A stretch of DNA of 23,136 nt from JBFGCT01 sp041581055 (GTDB lineage: Bacteria > Actinomycetota > Acidimicrobiia > Acidimicrobiales > Ilumatobacteraceae). Both the position numbers and the translations under genes were made by a program. This document shows, one piece after another, positions 19,800-23,136 of the stretch; position 1 is the first letter of the stretch, and the number at the start of each line of letters is the position of its first letter. A model generated the notes under the pieces. The model worked only from the letters and a program-made list of their open reading frames with translations, searched no databases and was not told the origin of the DNA. The stretch is taken from positions 1-23,136 of the forward strand of contig JBFGCT010000050.1 of the NCBI GenBank assembly GCA_041581055.1, in the 5' to 3' direction.

Positions 19800-21890
19800 A
19801 TGCCAACTGGAACGAACGACAGCCGGAAGCCGACAATGTCGCGGCGCGCCATCACCCTCGCGCTGGCGATGTTCGCAGGCGGATTGCTCGTGGTCGGCGG
19901 CGCTGTCGACCGCGGATCGATCGCAGAAGCCGCCGTTGTGTCCGACGAGGACTGGCTCGGCATTCTGAACACGTACCGCGCCCAATCCGGACTCGATCCG
20001 GTCGTCGAGAACTCCGACTGGTCGGCGGGCGCGAGGAATCACTCGTGCTGGGTGCTGTTGAACGGTCTCGCCCACGACGAGACGCCGGGGACTCCCGGTT
20101 ACACGACGAGCGGCGACGCCGCGGGCAACGCCGGGAACGTCGCCGGGACCGGCAACGCCGCGACAACCGCCCGCCAGTACATCGATTCGTGGATTGCTGC
20201 CCCCTTCCACGCCGTCGGCATGCTTCGTACCAACCTGCGGTCCAGCGGATTCGGGTCGTGCACCAATCCGCCGAATTCGTCCATCCTCGGATGGAAGTCG
20301 GCGGCCACCCTCGATGTGATCCGGGGCTTCGACCAAAGCGCGCCACGGCCGTCCGCGCCAGTCGTGTTCCCAGGTGACGGCGCGACGACGAGCCTCACCC
20401 GGTTTCGCGCCGAGTACCCCGATCCGCGCACGTTCTGCAACTGGAGCGGCCAGCGCGTCGGCCTCCCGCTGATCGCGCTGATGCCCTCGAAGGTGACCTC
20501 GGCGAGCGCGACCCTCAGCGGTCCGGCCGGCCCGATCGGCACGTGCGTGCTCCACGGCTCGAACACCGACGGGACGGCAAAGGCGATTCTGGCCGGCGAC
20601 AACGCCGTCGTCGTCATCCCCTCGGCGCCGTTGGCGACCGGCGCCTACACCGTGTCGGTCGCCTCCAACGGCGGCGACGTCACCTGGTCGTTCAACGTCG
20701 ATCCCGACGCCCCGCTCACGGCGGGGACCCAGCCGCCGCCACCCCCGGCGCCGGCCGCGCTGCCCGAGCTCCGTGACACCGCCGTGCTCAGCGATGGCCA
20801 GCGGCTGACGACCGTCACGCCGTTCCGGTTCGCCGACTCCCGTCTCGGGCGGACGATCACCCGACTCCCGGCGCAGACCCAGGTGCGCTTCAAGGTCGCC
20901 GGGGCGCAAGGCATCCCCGCCGACGCGTCGTCGATCAGCGCCAACATCACCGTCGACCAGCCGAGCGGCGCCGGTTACCTCACCGCCTCGGACTGCTCCG
21001 GCAGCTCGTACGAGGTCTCCACGCTGAACTACGCGGCCCGCGACTCGGTGGCCAACCAGTCGATCATCCCGCTCGCCCAGAACGGCGACTTGTGCCTCTA
21101 CTCCTACGAGGCGACCGACGTGGTGATCGACGTCAACGGATTCGCCTCGCCGAACGGATCGAGCAAGCTCGCCCCGATCTCGCCCGTCCGACTCGTCGAC
21201 ACCCGTGGTTCGGACCCGCTCCGCGCCGGCACCACGCGGTCGTATCGCCTGACCGGGGCCGGCGGCCAGGTCCCCAGCGACGCGAAGGCGGTAGCCCTCA
21301 ACCTGACCGCCGTCCACCCGTCTTCGTCGGGCTGGATCGTCGCCTATCCCTGCGGCGTCAGCCAGCCGGAGTCATCGACGATCAACGTCTGGGCCCGGGG
21401 CACGCGCGCCAACTCGGCGGTCGTCCCCCTCCCGAGCGACGGCAGGATCTGCCTCCGCTCGACCGTCACGACCGACATCCTGATCGACGTGACCGGCTGG
21501 ATCACGCCATCCGGCAACTTCGACTTCACTCCGCTCCGCCCGCTGCGGATCGCCGACACACGGTCCCAGCATCCGGGGCTCAACCAGGGTGCCGACGGCC
21601 GGCCGCTCGCCCCTGGCGCGGTGCTGCGGGTCCCCGTCGCCGGTGTCCGCGGGATCCCCGGCAGCGCCAAGGCGGCGACGCTCAACGTCACCGCGGCCGG
21701 CGCCGCCAACGACGGGTTCCTGATGGTCGTCCCCTGCGGGACGACCAGCGACACCTCCACGGTCAACTTCCGCCAGTCGCGAGACGTCGGCAACGGCACG
21801 ACGATCGAGCTCGGCCCGGAGGGCGCCGTGTGCGTCACGACAAGCCACTCGGCTCACGTGATCGTCGACATCACGGGAATCTGGGACTGA
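19800..21890 (+). CDS. Secreted CAP-domain (SCP/PR1) protein with three C-terminal surface repeats
   Basis: A protein of 696 residues. The signal peptide (about 1-44) has a twin-arginine-like SRR before its hydrophobic core (ALAMFAGGLLVVGG) and a likely AEA-AV cleavage site. The CAP domain spans about 50-175 (LNTYRAQSGLDPV, NHSCWVLLNGLAHDE, WIAAPFHAVGMLRTNLRSSGFG). An Ig-like stretch (about 185-300) and a poly-Pro linker (312-319) follow. Three repeats of about 110 residues (339-448, 459-566, 577-694) share F/VR.ADTR, VAGxxGIPxxA, LNxT, a Cys pair and V-I-D-V/I-x-G endings. Such repeats recur on secreted proteins of Acidimicrobiia. It is probably a cell-surface or wall-associated protein. It is the only gene here with a long structured leader, and it ends 3 bases from the convergent proA stop. 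Confidence 0.88.
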   Translation: MPTGTNDSRKPTMSRRAITLALAMFAGGLLVVGGAVDRGSIAEAAVVSDEDWLGILNTYRAQSGLDPVVENSDWSAGARNHSCWVLLNGLAHDETPGTPGYTTSGDAAGNAGNVAGTGNAATTARQYIDSWIAAPFHAVGMLRTNLRSSGFGSCTNPPNSSILGWKSAATLDVIRGFDQSAPRPSAPVVFPGDGATTSLTRFRAEYPDPRTFCNWSGQRVGLPLIALMPSKVTSASATLSGPAGPIGTCVLHGSNTDGTAKAILAGDNAVVVIPSAPLATGAYTVSVASNGGDVTWSFNVDPDAPLTAGTQPPPPPAPAALPELRDTAVLSDGQRLTTVTPFRFADSRLGRTITRLPAQTQVRFKVAGAQGIPADASSISANITVDQPSGAGYLTASDCSGSSYEVSTLNYAARDSVANQSIIPLAQNGDLCLYSYEATDVVIDVNGFASPNGSSKLAPISPVRLVDTRGSDPLRAGTTRSYRLTGAGGQVPSDAKAVALNLTAVHPSSSGWIVAYPCGVSQPESSTINVWARGTRANSAVVPLPSDGRICLRSTVTTDILIDVTGWITPSGNFDFTPLRPLRIADTRSQHPGLNQGADGRPLAPGAVLRVPVAGVRGIPGSAKAATLNVTAAGAANDGFLMVVPCGTTSDTSTVNFRQSRDVGNGTTIELGPEGAVCVTTSHSAHVIVDITGIWD

Positions 21891-21893
21891 CGA

Positions 21894-23136
21894 TCACCGC
21901 CGGATCGAGCGGTCGGTCACCGTTGCCCGGTAGCGGATCGTGTGGACGCTGTCTCCGGACAGGATCGCCCCCCGCCCGAGCAGGCGGCCGCCCTGCCAGT
22001 TCGACAGGCCGAGCTCCGGGGCGTCGAGGGCGAACTGGCCGTCCACCCAGCGGGTGAACCCGTTCCCGACGAACGGGGCGTCGACCGCGGCGTAGAACGC
22101 GTCGTGCTCGCCGGGGTCGTCGGCGATCAACGAGGCGGCGAAGCGCGGGCTGAGCCGATTGCACAGCCCGACCGCCGCGTCGACGTCGTCGACCACGACG
22201 AGCGACATCTCCGGGGAGTTCTCCCACTCCCACTCCCGCGCCAGCCCGTCGACGGGGATCGTGGTCGCCGCCGGCTCGTCGTGGACGCCGTCGGCGCGCT
22301 CGATCGGGACCACCCGCTCGAACCGTTCCGCCGGAACCCAGTCCTCGGAGCCCGCCGCGACGTGCAGCCGGCCCGCCGTGCGCCGCTCGGCGGCGGCCGC
22401 GTCGAACCCGGCGAGGACCGCGGGCACGAGTTCGGCGGCCCGCGCCCGCAGGACGACGCACACGTTGAGCGTGTTGCACACCTTGCGGTCGAGCGAGTGC
22501 TCGACCGCGGCTCGCAGGTCGCCGGCGTCGGCGGTCCGCCCGCTCACCAGCCACGCGCCACCGGTGCCGTGCAGGCTCACCGGGATGCCGGACTGGGCGG
22601 CGACCGCGCCGAGCTGGGCGACCGCGCCTCCCGAGCCCCTGGCGACGGCCAGCGCGAGCCGTCGATCGCTGAAGAGCGCGTGCCCAGCGCTGCGCGCCGC
22701 GGAGTCGACGAGCTGGATGACGCCGGCGGGCAGCCCGGCGGCGGCCAGCGCGGGCCGGACGGCGTGCTCGACGATGGCGCGCGCCGTCCCGAGAGCGTCG
22801 GACCCGATCCGGAAGACCACCGCGTTGCCGGTGCGCACGACGCCGGCGGCGTCGGCGAACACGTTCGGCCGGCCCTCGAACACGAACCCGACGACACCGA
22901 GCGGGGCCCGGCGGGCGTCGACGCTCCACCCCTCGTGCTCGATCGTCGCGACCACCGCGTCGCGAGGGACCTTGGTTTCACGCCACCCGCGCAGCCCCTC
23001 GACCATGTCCCGCCGCATCCGGTCGTCGAGGACGAGCCGGGTCGTCGAGCGGCCGAGGCCGGCCGCCCGCTCGACGTCGGCGCGGTTGGCGTCGGCGATC
23101 GGCCCGAACACCGCGTCGTCGTCGAGGCGGGCGGCG
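21894..23136 (-). CDS. proA: Glutamate-5-semialdehyde dehydrogenase (gamma-glutamyl phosphate reductase), N-terminus outside the window
   Basis: About 413 C-terminal residues are visible. ProA reduces gamma-glutamyl phosphate to glutamate semialdehyde with NADPH in proline synthesis. The recognisable parts are ANRADVERA near the visible start, LGVVGFVFEGRPNVFADAAGVVRTGNAVVFRIGSDA (the cofactor-binding region), the catalytic Cys in SLDRKVCNTLNVCVVL, EWENSPEMSLVVVDDVDAAV, and the C-terminal FVGNGFTRWVDGQFALDAPELGLSNWQGGRLLGRGAI. Several segments depart from typical ProA, for example the stretch between the cofactor region and the catalytic Cys (GSGGAVAQLGAVAAQSGIPVSLHGTGGAW), so this is a divergent member. 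A GTG at 23111 is in frame, but coding sequence continues past it to the window edge. The last 54 coding bases recur at 19474-19527. Confidence 0.88.
   Translation of the reverse strand, partial: AARLDDDAVFGPIADANRADVERAAGLGRSTTRLVLDDRMRRDMVEGLRGWRETKVPRDAVVATIEHEGWSVDARRAPLGVVGFVFEGRPNVFADAAGVVRTGNAVVFRIGSDALGTARAIVEHAVRPALAAAGLPAGVIQLVDSAARSAGHALFSDRRLALAVARGSGGAVAQLGAVAAQSGIPVSLHGTGGAWLVSGRTADAGDLRAAVEHSLDRKVCNTLNVCVVLRARAAELVPAVLAGFDAAAAERRTAGRLHVAAGSEDWVPAERFERVVPIERADGVHDEPAATTIPVDGLAREWEWENSPEMSLVVVDDVDAAVGLCNRLSPRFAASLIADDPGEHDAFYAAVDAPFVGNGFTRWVDGQFALDAPELGLSNWQGGRLLGRGAILSGDSVHTIRYRATVTDRSIRR
21907..21960. repeat. Direct repeat copy C1: 3' end of proA
   Basis: The intact partner of the fragment at 19474-19527, same orientation, offset 2433, with 7 differences in 54 bases. 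Confidence 0.85.

Overview
The window looks like chromosomal DNA of a very high-GC actinobacterium, most likely an Acidimicrobiia member of the Ilumatobacter type. The pointers are the GC content (a hand count of 15061-15120 gives 50 of 60 G/C), a DUF2510 membrane protein, an Rv2258c-like methyltransferase, a secreted CAP protein with three repeats of the kind common on Acidimicrobiia surface proteins, and many genes that start 6-9 bases after a TANNNT -10 box with no room for a Shine-Dalgarno site. The genus is inference.

Layout, left to right. A partial heme A synthase (ctaA, minus) diverges from a DUF7064/7065-like protein. Next come a small HTH protein, an intergenic stretch with an array of operator-like half-sites, a short-chain dehydrogenase (minus), a DUF3179 lipoprotein (plus), an Rv2258c-like methyltransferase (minus), a histidine phosphatase (minus) and a DUF2510 membrane protein (plus). 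A two-gene heterodimeric ABC exporter (minus) follows, then a small single-pass membrane protein (plus) and a hexapeptide-repeat acyltransferase (minus). A tightly coupled plus-strand operon encodes a type-B carboxylesterase, a P1-family (DmpA/BapA-like) aminopeptidase and pantothenate synthetase (panC). Converging on it is an M1 metallopeptidase lipoprotein / CPBP protease operon (minus). The right end holds a low-GC two-gene cassette (methyltransferase plus a two-helix membrane protein with a degenerate PLD-like domain), a scar of duplicated gene ends, a CAP-domain surface protein, and a partial proA (minus).

Three things stand out. First, the gap between the M1 gene and proA appears to exist twice. 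The order is M1 5' end, low-GC cassette, proA tail copy, M1 5' end copy, CAP gene, proA 3' end, as if the M1-proA interval had been tandemly duplicated and each copy now held different cargo. The copied M1 start still has its promoter, start codon and lipobox and now encodes a 44-residue mini-lipoprotein. Second, the CAP gene is preceded by about 80 nt that fold into a compact three-way junction whose closing stem covers part of the ribosome-binding site, as expected of a riboswitch or another structured control element. Third, the P1-family peptidase, whose family includes enzymes that release beta-alanine from peptides, overlaps the start of panC, whose substrate is beta-alanine. This suggests a beta-alanine salvage to pantothenate unit.

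The other genes are ordinary housekeeping or accessory functions. The two strands are heavily interleaved, with several divergent pairs sharing less than 50 bp and two tail-to-tail coding overlaps of exactly 75 nt.
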